A DNA stretch of 64,000 bases. Source: Porphyridium purpureum (taxonomy: Eukaryota > Rhodophyta > Bangiophyceae > Porphyridiales > Porphyridiaceae). Positions 47,125 through 56,500 of the stretch are shown piece by piece. Under the pieces are notes generated by a model. The model was not told the origin of the DNA, ran no database searches, and saw only the letters and a list, made by a program, of their open reading frames with translations. Position 1 is the first letter of the stretch; every line of letters begins with the position of its first letter. Both the position numbers and the translations under genes were made by a program. The stretch lies in assembly GCA_008690995.1 (NCBI GenBank), contig VRMN01000002.1, forward strand, positions 2,108,001 to 2,172,000, written 5' to 3'.

Positions 47125-47626
47125 GGTGCGCGCGTCTTTCCTTCCTCAATCGAGTGCCTCGCTTCCGACTCCCTTCTGTCCGTCGTTTCCACGCTTCGGT
47201 CTCAGTCTCTCTCACCACTCTAGCTCTACCAAACCCTTCAAGTCTTACGAGTTGTGCACACAATGTCATAGTAAAACGCTGTGTTTCTCGTAGAACTTTG
47301 TGGTTTCATCGGCGATGGCCGTGTACGGCGCAACCACGCGCCACTCGCGGTACAGTGTGTCGGGGCTATCAGGCACAGAAACACACACGGGTTAGAATAA
47401 GGGTCGAGCATTGGAGAGAACCCTCAATCTAACCGCGGCATCATCGGTTCGCGCGGTATCGCTCGCGTTTCTCCCTGAAAATGGGTTTTTTAATACTCCG
47501 CATCATTAATTAATGATGAGCGTGGACGCGGCACTTGCGCTGCGCCGTTTCGTGCGTGAGGGAGGCGGGAGGCGGGACGCGCTGAATGCGGGCGCTGCGG
47601 GTCCGGCAGGCGGCGTGTAAAAGGTT
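47125..47626. other. Interval between eL24 start and SLC4-type gene stop
   Basis: About 500 bp. It holds the eL24 promoter with GTACAGT at 47350-47356, and an 18-bp perfect palindrome at 47501-47518 about 108 bp beyond the transporter stop. No tRNA or small gene was recognised. Confidence 0.5.
47501..47518. terminator. 18-bp perfect palindrome CATCATTAATTAATGATG, possible 3'-end element
   Basis: Both halves (CATCATTAA and TTAATGATG) are exact reverse complements with no spacer. It is preceded by a T-run. It lies downstream of the SLC4-type gene (minus strand) and upstream of the eL24 promoter, so it may be a 3'-end or a protein-binding site. Function inferred only from position. Confidence 0.35.
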
Positions 47627-49528
47627 CTAGCCAAGTTGAGGGTCCAATGGCCTTCCGTAATCGTCGCCGCCTTCGTCGCCGGCAATGTCGCCGTCCAGCA
47701 CCAGCAGCTCATCCGAGGAAAACACCTGGCCCACAATGCTCCTGCGGATCAGCATCAGCGTGCCAATCACGGTCGGGAAAAAGATGCTGGTGGCTGGGAT
47801 GACCTTGAGCACGAACAGCAGCGCAAGGCACGCAGTCTGAATGAGTGTGTAGAGGAAGACTGTGAGCGGCTTCACCTTGCGCATGGGAGAGTCGCTCGGG
47901 TAAAGCTTCGGGTCAACAAACATGAGACGAATGCGCTGGAAAAACTGGTTACCCGTCATCATGTTGCGCCCCAGGTAGAGAAACAGTCCCGAGATGACTG
48001 CAATAGGGATCTTGCGCAACAGTGGAAGAAACATCAGTGACGCCGCAATCAATCCATGCACCGCAGCGCCAGACACGCGCGACTCAACAACACTGGTCAC
48101 GACCTCCTTGTAGCTGTCATCGGCGTCCGACGACTCACCGTCCTTGTCCGAGTCCACAGCGGCGCTGCCCTCGCGCCCGTAGTTGGCAATAGAGCGCACG
48201 TGGTTCAAGGACTGTACGGTTGCCGCGCACATCCAGGGCAACCCAAACAATGAGCTCACCAAGGTGCATATGGCAAGCATTAGCAAGTCCAAGTGATACC
48301 CAACGCCCTTCTTCAGCTTATGTGCCGGCTGGTTGACCACACGCACCGAGATGTTTTGGTCGAGGTAGAATAAACACGTGAGTAGAAGCGCCGGCACAAA
48401 CGCGATGAGGCGCACATGCATCGGCACGGCGAAGATGGGCACAAGCAGCTTGCGTCCATTGGCCAATGCAAACTTGGCCGGAACTTGCAGCGACTCTAGC
48501 TGGATGGACGAAATGCTGGGCAGCTGCGCAAGCGCGGACATGGTTGCAATGGCCGTGATGGGACCAAAGTCCGACAGGAACGTGCGAATTGAGCGGCGCA
48601 GGTAGCGCGAGCGGCGAAACTCTGCGAGCGTGCGGCCAAGGATAAAGGTGCCGAGTGCCAACGTCATGGCCATGAAAGGCTTCGTCTTGTCAATACCGGC
48701 ATTTGCGAAACCGCCTAGCAGCGACCGCGTCGCTTCGTACAGGAAATTGAGCGCAATAAGCGCATTGAATACATCATCTGTAAAGCGCGTGCAGTACCGG
48801 ATCAGGTCCGACACGTTTGCGATGCTAAGAATGAACAGGATGAATGAGGTCCAGATGCCCACCCACGCATACGTGCCGAGGAAATTGACGCCTGCGCGTG
48901 TGCAATATCCATACAGCGCGGTCGTGAAGGCTAGCGTGAGACCCGTGGGCCCAATGATGGTCAGCGGCTGTCCGGAGAAAATGGCATACACGACTCCGTT
49001 AAGACCCGCGGACAGCAGAAACTCGACAACGCCCATGGCGCCATTGGTGAGCACCGACGTGAGTCCCCCGAAAGCCACAACGGGAGCGAGGCACGCAAAG
49101 TACATGAACAGCACTGCTGGAATGGTCTTGGGTACCATGCCATCCTTCCAATCGGACCAGTACCAAGGCAAGCGACGCTTGATATCCCCCCGCAAACCTT
49201 CAGTCCAGCGGCTCGGCTCGAAGCGCGTCTCTCCATTTGGGCCAGACAGTGAGTCGTCAAACGGCAAGCCGGCAGATTGCGCCGACGCAGACGACGCCTG
49301 CATGCGCGTGCACGGCCTGCTTTTGACGCCGGTCGGCACGCGATCACGCCAGCCGGATCGCGCGCTCGCAACACGCTGACGTCCAAACGACAGCGCCACC
49401 GGCGCCGCCCCTGCCTGGATCGGGCGCCGAGGCTGCGCCAGCACAGCCAGGGTCATTTTGCCGGCGAGCGCATTTTGACCTGCGCGCCGCGCAGGCCGCG
49501 CGTCGACAGCCGGGAGCACAAACGCCAT
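47627..49528 (-). CDS. SLC4-type (bicarbonate/borate) anion transporter with plastid transit peptide
   Basis: This 633-residue protein starts MAFVLPAVDARPARRAGQNA, an Ala/Arg/Ser-rich leader of about 80 residues with Phe at position 3, as in red algal plastid precursors. The membrane part begins with GLRGDIKRRLPWYWSDWKDG and KTIPAVLFMYFACLAPVVAF, continues with FSGQPLTIIGPTGLTLAFTT (the core substrate helix of the SLC4/BOR family) and about 12 spans, and includes LFGLPWMCAATVQSLNHVRS and RKIPIAVISGLFLYLGRNMM. The family moves bicarbonate, carbonate or borate. With a plastid leader, a role in carbon supply to Rubisco is the natural inference, but borate transport is not excluded. The C-terminus is acidic. 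The start ATG 49528 is divergent from no close gene; its 5' side faces the JMJD7-like 3' end. Confidence 0.88.
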   Translation of the reverse strand: MAFVLPAVDARPARRAGQNALAGKMTLAVLAQPRRPIQAGAAPVALSFGRQRVASARSGWRDRVPTGVKSRPCTRMQASSASAQSAGLPFDDSLSGPNGETRFEPSRWTEGLRGDIKRRLPWYWSDWKDGMVPKTIPAVLFMYFACLAPVVAFGGLTSVLTNGAMGVVEFLLSAGLNGVVYAIFSGQPLTIIGPTGLTLAFTTALYGYCTRAGVNFLGTYAWVGIWTSFILFILSIANVSDLIRYCTRFTDDVFNALIALNFLYEATRSLLGGFANAGIDKTKPFMAMTLALGTFILGRTLAEFRRSRYLRRSIRTFLSDFGPITAIATMSALAQLPSISSIQLESLQVPAKFALANGRKLLVPIFAVPMHVRLIAFVPALLLTCLFYLDQNISVRVVNQPAHKLKKGVGYHLDLLMLAICTLVSSLFGLPWMCAATVQSLNHVRSIANYGREGSAAVDSDKDGESSDADDSYKEVVTSVVESRVSGAAVHGLIAASLMFLPLLRKIPIAVISGLFLYLGRNMMTGNQFFQRIRLMFVDPKLYPSDSPMRKVKPLTVFLYTLIQTACLALLFVLKVIPATSIFFPTVIGTLMLIRRSIVGQVFSSDELLVLDGDIAGDEGGDDYGRPLDPQLG

Positions 49529-49739
49529 GTCTCACACTGCGAATTACCGTACGGTCGCAGCAGCCGAGTCAATCGCCGAGCGCGAGATCTTCCAATGGAC
49601 GACGCGATGTGCGGCACAAACCCCCCTCTTGCCAATCTCATCCGCGCGTTGCGTGTGCGCTTGCGCTCGTCTCGCACGTTCCATGCAACCACATTTTACA
49701 GTACGCAGCGCAGCTGTACCCTATCAGAAATGACTCGTT

Positions 49740-50723
49740 TCAGTAGACGCTTTGGCCGCCTGGCGCGACGTCCGGTGAGAGCGCAAGTTGTTGCACAAAG
49801 TCCGTCAGCACATGAACGGGCGAGATGAAGTAGTCCGGTCGGCTGTACCAGTAGTTGACGGCCACGGTCGGCGCGCTGGACGCCACATGCTGCACGGCAT
49901 GGACCCAGTTGCACGGCAGATACAGCATCTCGCCGGCGCGCAGCGTGATGCGCACGGCAGGAGCCTCGGGCGCCAGCACGCGCAGCGCGGCCGCGTCGGT
50001 GATGTCGCTCGTGATCCACGGAATGCGCGGGCTTTCTGGTTCGAAGCACGTGCGCCACTCGCTCGTGGCAGCGTCGTACTCGTACTGCGCCTGTTGCACC
50101 CATTTGCGCTCCAGTAGCGCGAGGTCGGTCGGGGCAAGCAGCGTAAACTGCTTGCTTCCAGAAACCATGAAGTACAGATTTTCGTAATAGTCACGATGCG
50201 CTACCGTCGTGGACGCTTCGTCGCCAATCCACAAATTGACTGCGTCGGCTTCCGCGCCAAAAGCCGCGGGGGCAAAGCGTGGCTCGATCACGTCCGCCAT
50301 CAGCGCTGGCAGTTCAAGTCGCAGTGAATCGTTCTGCTCACTAAGATACGGCACTCCCGCCGAGTAGTCCTTCTCGCAAAGCTGCCGGCAGAATTCCGCA
50401 AACTCCATGACTCGCCGCTCGGGCTTGACAAAGACTCCGTGCTCAACATGGTCACCTAGCCCGGCAGGCGTGTAATTGACGCTGACGCGAGTCGAATCAC
50501 CAACCGCAGACCGCAGCCCCGTCCAGGACGTCCAGTTGGCTCGCGCCGCCCACTCATCCATGCCGTCTTCCAGCACGACCGGCACAGAGCGTGCAACAAA
50601 GTCGCGGAAGAATGAATGCGGATCGAGCCCGATGCAGCTACGCCGCTCGACGGTTTCTGATGACGGCACCCAAAGCTCGCGAGCCTCGGCCGCGAGCGCA
50701 CGCAGCCGCTCGTGCATGGCCAT
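49740..50723 (-). CDS. JMJD7-like JmjC (cupin_8) protein hydroxylase
   Basis: This is a 327-residue JmjC protein. Diagnostic segments are RSVPVVLEDGMDEWAA, VPYLSEQNDSLRLELP, DAVNLWIGDEASTTVAHRDY (iron ligands His and Asp in HRD), YENLYFMVSGSKQFTLLAPT and VRITLRAGEMLYLPCNWVHA (distal His) with VAVNYWYSRPDY. This pattern matches JMJD7, a 2-oxoglutarate oxygenase that hydroxylates lysines of the GTPases DRG1/DRG2 in animals. Substrate in this organism is unknown. The gene lies 57 bp downstream of the IMPACT/YigZ gene on the same strand, close enough for linked expression. Confidence 0.92.
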   Translation of the reverse strand: MAMHERLRALAAEARELWVPSSETVERRSCIGLDPHSFFRDFVARSVPVVLEDGMDEWAARANWTSWTGLRSAVGDSTRVSVNYTPAGLGDHVEHGVFVKPERRVMEFAEFCRQLCEKDYSAGVPYLSEQNDSLRLELPALMADVIEPRFAPAAFGAEADAVNLWIGDEASTTVAHRDYYENLYFMVSGSKQFTLLAPTDLALLERKWVQQAQYEYDAATSEWRTCFEPESPRIPWITSDITDAAALRVLAPEAPAVRITLRAGEMLYLPCNWVHAVQHVASSAPTVAVNYWYSRPDYFISPVHVLTDFVQQLALSPDVAPGGQSVY

Positions 50724-50780
50724 AGCACACTAGACAGCGCTCGTACGCGCACACGCACAAAGCCGAATCTTTGTAGTGAT

Positions 50781-51416
50781 CTAATCGTGCAACCGGTGCA
50801 GCGAGCCGCTGCCTCGCGTGGCAGTTTGGAGCTCGTCCTCAAGAAGTCGAATCTTGCTTTCTTGCAGCGTGAACTGCATCGACACGCCAGTCGTCGAGTA
50901 CTCGGCCTCTTCTTTCTGCTCCGCGTACGCATTCACCAGGTCAAAGACGGTGCCCAGACACTCGAACGGTGCAGAGATGCTGCAGCGTGAGTATTCCACA
51001 ATCTCGACACGGTCGGCCAGCTTGAGGCACTTTTGCGCCACGCCTCCGTAAGCTCGCACCAGACCACCAGCGCCCAATTTGATGCCGCCAAAGTAGCGCA
51101 CCACGAGCACCAGAACTCCGTCCAGCTCGTTGCTTTCAATGGCGCTCAGAATTGGTCGCCCCGCGGTACCTGACGGCTCGCCGTCATCCTCCGCCTTGAC
51201 TTGCAGAGTGGTAGCTGCGGCTGACGCCGAGCCGGCTGCCGTGCGGGCAAACGCTCCACAACGGTATGCGAAGCAGTTGTGAGACGCCGCGGGGTCACGC
51301 AACTCATCCACCAGCTCCAGAGCGTCCTGGCGGCTCCGCACGGGTGCCGCAAACGCGACAAAGCGCGATCGCTTGATGATTTCCTCGTATCGCACCAAGC
51401 GCGAAACGGTATACAT
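50781..51416 (-). CDS. IMPACT/YigZ (UPF0029) family protein
   Basis: This 211-residue protein has the UPF0029 core: SRFVAFAAPVRSRQDALELV, ASHNCFAYRCG, the hallmark DDGEPSGTAGRPILSAIE, and LVLVVRYFGGIKLGAGGLVR AYGG. The C-terminal part resembles the ferredoxin-like second domain of bacterial YigZ (SRCSISAPFECLGTVFDLV). It has no RWD domain, so it is closer to YigZ than to animal IMPACT, a regulator of GCN2. Molecular role is unclear. ATG 51416 (MYTVSRLVRYEEIIK) is preferred over an in-frame ATG at 51581 that would overlap the divergent ICMT gene. Confidence 0.9.
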   Translation of the reverse strand: MYTVSRLVRYEEIIKRSRFVAFAAPVRSRQDALELVDELRDPAASHNCFAYRCGAFARTAAGSASAAATTLQVKAEDDGEPSGTAGRPILSAIESNELDGVLVLVVRYFGGIKLGAGGLVRAYGGVAQKCLKLADRVEIVEYSRCSISAPFECLGTVFDLVNAYAEQKEEAEYSTTGVSMQFTLQESKIRLLEDELQTATRGSGSLHRLHD

Positions 51417-51524
51417 CACCTGGGACGGCGTTTGTCGGCCTCGCGGTCGTCGGCTCCGTGCGCGACGTGGTAACACGCAGATTTCCGCACTCGCTGTGAT
51501 CTCGGCGCGCGCAGCGACGCAAGC

Positions 51525-52106
51525 ATGGGAACGATCGTGTGGGAGCTGTGCGTGTGGCTGGTCGTGGTGGTGTACTACCATGTAGCCGAGGTGGTGATGG
51601 TAATTCTGTACAATAAGAGCGAGCTGAGTTGGTCGTCGACTCTTATCACTCTGCCTTACCTGTTGGCGCTAGGCATTGGCTTCGTCGAGTTTGGACTCGA
51701 GTGGTGGTGGCTGCACGAGTGGAAGCGATGGCTCAGCATGCCGTGCCTGCTTGTGGGCACGTGCGTGACGCTCGGCGCAGACACATTCCGCAAGTTCGCG
51801 ATGGCGCATGCGCGAGTGTCTTTCACCCACCGCATCAAAGAGGAGAGGCGTCCAGAGCACGTGCTCGTCACAGATGGCCCGTACGCGTGGTGCCGTCATC
51901 CAGCTTACTTGGGCTGGTTCTGGTGGAGCATGGGCACGCAGATCATGCTCGCCAATCCCGTTTGTTGCCTGCTATTTGCCGTACTCGCGTGGCGCTTCTT
52001 CAAGATACGCATTCCGTACGAAGAATACTACCTTGAGCAGATGTTCGGCGAGGCATATGCCATCTACAAGCTCAAAACGCCGACCCGTATTCCATTTATC
52101 AAATGA
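51525..52106 (+). CDS. Isoprenylcysteine carboxyl methyltransferase (ICMT/STE14)
   Basis: This 193-residue protein has about five membrane spans. It holds the family C-terminal catalytic block: LVTDGPYAWCRHPAYLGWFW (RHPxY/W motif binding S-adenosylmethionine), FKIRIPYEEYYLEQMFGEAY and the end YKLKTPTRIPFIK. The N-terminal IVWELCVWLVVVVYYHVAEV and VSFTHRIKEE segments also fit. ICMT methylates the prenylated C-terminal cysteine of CAAX proteins such as Ras and Rab GTPases in the ER membrane. At 193 residues it is slightly shorter than human ICMT (284) but similar to plant and yeast forms. ATG 51525 starts 108 bp from the divergent YigZ-like gene. Confidence 0.95.
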   Translation: MGTIVWELCVWLVVVVYYHVAEVVMVILYNKSELSWSSTLITLPYLLALGIGFVEFGLEWWWLHEWKRWLSMPCLLVGTCVTLGADTFRKFAMAHARVSFTHRIKEERRPEHVLVTDGPYAWCRHPAYLGWFWWSMGTQIMLANPVCCLLFAVLAWRFFKIRIPYEEYYLEQMFGEAYAIYKLKTPTRIPFIK

Positions 52107-52190
52107 CGTTTTTCTTTTCCGAGTATGTGCATGCCAAATGATCCTACGAAAGATGGAAACCGAACAACGGTATTGGTTGCGAAACAGTCA

Positions 52191-53342
52191 TCAGTGCTCG
52201 ATGCCTAGCTTTCCAGGCGTTAAAGTCACCCTTCTTGCTTTGGAATGGGCACCAACTCGCTGCCTCTTTTGAGCCCAAAGCTCATCAACATTCAATTTGA
52301 TTCCCTGCAAGTATGGTAGCTGTAGCATCTGGTCCTGTCGTGTAGATCCAGCTTGGGCAGCATCGGGCGACCCACGCTTGCTTGGCGTCATTGGAACATA
52401 TGGCTTTAAAGGAACATTCTTCTCCACGACCGCCGTCGCAGCAGCAAAATGGTCGTGATCACCAGCGAGATAGACTGGTTCGTTGGTGCCAGACTCGTCA
52501 CAGTTGTTCGGCGACAAGTCGGCTGCCACGCCACAGCTTTTCAATTGTACATGGCTTTTGCCTTCCACGCTCGGCTTGGTCCTGGGTTTGCGAAGAATGG
52601 ACACCGGCTGCTTGGGTATCCGCTGAGCCTTTGAGATGGATGTTCTGAGTGATTTGTCCGGCCTGGGCAAACGAGACCCAGTCGTTTGCTCTGTGTTCTC
52701 CAAACTTTCACGTGGTGTCCGAGGCACACTGCTTTTTCCGCGCGTCCTCGGCGGACTTCTAAACGGTACACGCTGCAACGTGACGAGTTCGGACGGGACA
52801 TCGATTGCTGCACGGAAAGGCGTCATAGGCTGTTCACGTCTATTCTGAATCTGTGTCTGATCCGAGCTGCCTGACAAACGTACCGGGGATGTGAATGCAG
52901 GCGGCGGCGACGCAAGCACCCCTGCTCGTTCCTTTCCTTGTTCGAATGAACCGGCGTCAACATTCCTATCTACGCTACTAAAGGCCGCGCTTTGGTATCC
53001 ACGGGCTCGAGCCACCGACATGGTGTCCAAACGGCTCCAGCGCGGAGCCTGCTGGAGCTCCGTGATCGCTTGATCTGCCGGCGCACCTGCGGATACCTGC
53101 GCATCACGAGCGGCATGCGTTTGCTGGCTCTGACGTCGCGCGGGCGAGCTCAACACACCCTTCTCATCCGCATACCCCACAGCATACAGAACCAGCACAA
53201 TGAGCACACCCAGCGCCGCCATCGATGCCAGCACGGCCGCCAGCGCCGTCGCCGTCGCCGGCAGCGCGTGCGTGGCCAACATCGCCTGCCCAACCACGCC
53301 ACACACGTGCCGCCAGCTGCGACCCGCTCGCAAGCTAGCCAT
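52191..53342 (-). CDS. One-pass membrane protein of unknown function with TP/SP-rich tail
   Basis: This 383-residue protein starts at ATG 53342. Residues about 35-58 are one hydrophobic span (AALGVLIVLVLYAVGYADE). The remaining 320 residues are hydrophilic with many S/T-P sites next to basic residues (VPFRSPPRTRGKSSVP, RVTLTPGKLG, VPMTPSKRGSP), typical CDK-type sites. No known domain is recognised. It could be an inner nuclear membrane or ER protein. It is divergent from the NUP214-like gene across a 214-bp AT-containing promoter, which is suggestive but not proof of a nuclear-envelope role. Confidence 0.6.
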   Translation of the reverse strand: MASLRAGRSWRHVCGVVGQAMLATHALPATATALAAVLASMAALGVLIVLVLYAVGYADEKGVLSSPARRQSQQTHAARDAQVSAGAPADQAITELQQAPRWSRLDTMSVARARGYQSAAFSSVDRNVDAGSFEQGKERAGVLASPPPAFTSPVRLSGSSDQTQIQNRREQPMTPFRAAIDVPSELVTLQRVPFRSPPRTRGKSSVPRTPRESLENTEQTTGSRLPRPDKSLRTSISKAQRIPKQPVSILRKPRTKPSVEGKSHVQLKSCGVAADLSPNNCDESGTNEPVYLAGDHDHFAAATAVVEKNVPLKPYVPMTPSKRGSPDAAQAGSTRQDQMLQLPYLQGIKLNVDELWAQKRQRVGAHSKARRVTLTPGKLGIEH

Positions 53343-53556
53343 CCAAGCCGCGGCAATTTCTGAACCAATTTCTATATTTTCTCTATCAAAACTCCGTAGT
53401 TTAATATGATGTAGGAATTTTGTCTTTTATTTTTTTCTTTCGCATGTCGCCACGCGGCAAGGCTGGCGATGAAGAAGAGCGGGCGAAAGCAAGGGAAGGC
53501 GACCGGAAGGGAAGCAGGGAGGTGTGAGAGGCGTGCAGGCAGAGGACGGGGGAGCG
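53343..53556. promoter_or_regulatory. Divergent promoter of membrane-protein gene and NUP214-like gene
   Basis: A 214-bp interval. An AT-rich segment with T runs lies at about 53370-53445. No GTACAGT was found. Confidence 0.35.
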
Positions 53557-56500
53557 ATGGCGGTCGCTTCGCTCGATCCAGAGGAGGTGGACTTCATCCG
53601 GTTTGTGAAGGAGGGCCATTTGCGACTGTGCGCGGATGGACAAACGCGCGCCGACGACGCGCCGGAGCTTGTGGTTCCGCGCGTTCAGGACGACCTGATT
53701 GCGGCGGACTCGCGAGCGGGGTACTTGTTTGTGGGCGATCCTTCAGCATGTGCTCTCGCGGTCATGCGCCTGCGCGACTTTGAAAAGGAGGCCGAAACGC
53801 ACAGGGAACTCAAGCCAGACGCCGCGTTGCCACAAGCAGACACAGTGAAGCGGTTGGTGCTCGGAGAGGCGAACTATGTGTGCTCAGTACACGTATCCAG
53901 CGCAGATGTGGTGCAGGCGTGTATGTTCGCGGAAGGGCGTCGCGGTGATGCGGACGATGACACGGACGGCTTCACGGCAATGTTGGCGGTCGGAACAAGT
54001 GACCACCCACGTGCAACACGTGCAGATCAGGTACTGATTTACGACATGGCACACATTCACGCTTACATAGACGATCCGTCCAACCGCGCGACGATGCCAG
54101 CACCCGCAGTCACTCTCAGACCACGCGCACCTGAAGTCAGGATATCAAGATTTACATTCGTGCCCGCCAGTGTCCGGGCGACTTTTGCAGACCGCCCGTC
54201 TCGGTGCCCAGCAGACGTTATGTGGGTTCTCACGTCTGGAGCAGTTGAAATACGGAGCGTGACCCGGCAAGATGACGCGCTTGAGGTACACCGTGCAAAG
54301 AACGATGCAGATTTTGGAAGCCATGCCAGCGTGGTCGGCCCGCATCGTGTTTGCGTCGCCACGAGCAGCGCGTCCGTCCTATTCTATGACATTGATGCTC
54401 TGTCGTCATCGGCAAGTGGCGCGAGTGTGTCCCATCTCAGTGCGGACGATACTAGGCGGGTCCCTGCGCCAGCTTGCGATGAAGGTGAAGGGACAATCAT
54501 CATACACTGCGGATTGCTGTCACCTGTTCATCTTCTGGTCATCTACTACAATTTAGAGGATGCGATGAGCAACTTTGTAGTTGTAGATATGCAGACCTGG
54601 CAGCGAACGTCGCTCGGCATGCTGTGCCCGAGTATGGTGGAGATGGATGAGCAGGAGGACGAACAGTTTGATGAGACAGATCTAGCACCGCATATGTTTG
54701 TCCGCTGTATTCCGGACATGTCGTGCGCTGTCGTCGCGTCGTCGCAGTGCACCGATCTGGAAGTACTGCACTTCGATGCGGACCAAAGCACATGGCTCAA
54801 CTATCTTCTCCAAGAGGGTAGTCAGGCGAGTCTTCCGATGGCTATTCAGGGCCATGGTACTGAGGACACATATCCTGTGGGCCTTGCGCTGGACCTCACG
54901 CGTATGGATCCGGTCCTGCACCGCGATGCTGCGTCGGGTGCGTCGGATCTGCCGCCTATGCCTCGCGTTCTGGTTTTGTCCACAGCCTCGGTCGTGGTTC
55001 CCTTTTGCGTTGCTGATGACCGGCGCGACGTCCGGTGTGGTCTCTTGGGACCACCTGCGGTGCCCGTGGCGATCGCTTGGTCAGACTTACTGCGCAGTGT
55101 CAGCGCTACTCCAGAGATACAGCTGAGTGGGGATAAGGGGCAAACCCAGGCGCTCGCAAGCGCAGCATCGGCGCTCCTTCCCGACGATAGTTCTGTCGAC
55201 GAAAAATCTGATAGCGTGGACGGGGACGACGACGACGACGACGAAAAGGCTGGACGCTCATTTACAAGTCCAGCAGAAAGCGACAACCTGACAGATAGTG
55301 CCTCGAGGAGCTCAGGGTCGACGGCAAATGAGCAGGAACACGCTGACGCGCTGAACGAGCTGAAAGCTGTCTTGGAAGGTGGACTGGCTCTGGGCAAGGA
55401 CCCGTCGAGCGGAGCCGGTCGTGAAGAAGGTGGAGGCCGGAGCCGCGTTGATGCATCTGCATTAGGTCGTGAGACTCAATCGGGATTGTTTGCTCCGCAG
55501 CGCGTTGCCACGACGAGTGTGGAAATAACTAGTGATTCGATTGGGGCCAAGGTGCCGCCCGCATCCTTCGATGCGCCCGCGATTGCATCGTTTCCCGCTC
55601 GAGACGAGGCGCAGGCAAAAGAGACCAGACAGGGCGTCAGCAATGTTGCTCCCTTTGCGGTCCCATCGAGCGCATCCAAAAACGACAGGCGCGACGCCGT
55701 CGCTCGCGCGGCCGAAGCCCGCGCGCTTGGAGCACGTGCGCCGAGCGAAAGTGCGCCTAAATCCCATCAGAGCGGCCCTACTTCTCTTGAGACGCCCGTG
55801 CTTGAACCATCATCGGCTGAGAAATCGTCGACATCATCGCAGGCGGCGAACGCTTCTGATGCGACCGGAGTGACAGACGCGCAGTCACTGAAGCCTGAAA
55901 CGGGTCCGCCCGCACGGCCCGTGCCGCCGCGTGCGGACGACATCCAAGGTCAGGTTCAGGTGCTCATGGATGAAATACGGGAGGAGATGAACCAGACTGC
56001 GCAGCTTGTGGCAGACACGATCCAGACTGTGGAGACAAGGGACATAGAACTTTCCCACTTTTGCAAGCTTGTACGCGACGATGCTGGAAGTTTGTCTCGC
56101 AAACTCAAGGAGACTATGCGCATGCAGCGACTCCGTTTTGATCAGGTCCATGATCACGTCGATTGGCTAGGTAAAGCCAATGGACAGTACCAGCAAACGC
56201 TGTTTGAGATGAAGCGCAATCAGGAGCGCGCGCGGCTGGCAGCGGCGGCGGTGGAACATGCAAGCGAAGAAGCTGCGGACATTGATATTTATGAGCACAA
56301 ATTTGGAAATTCGCGGGCTGCTCGAAGTGTGCGCGCGTTGGAGGAAAAAATGGGGCTTGTGCGTGAAATGCTGGCGGGACTGAACGCGCAAATAGATCGC
56401 GATGCAAAAGCTATGCAGGAGTCAGAGCAAATTGGCGAGGCGCATGCCCAGACGCAGAGCCGTGCCACGCCATTGAGGTCCGTTTCGAGTGATGTGTATC

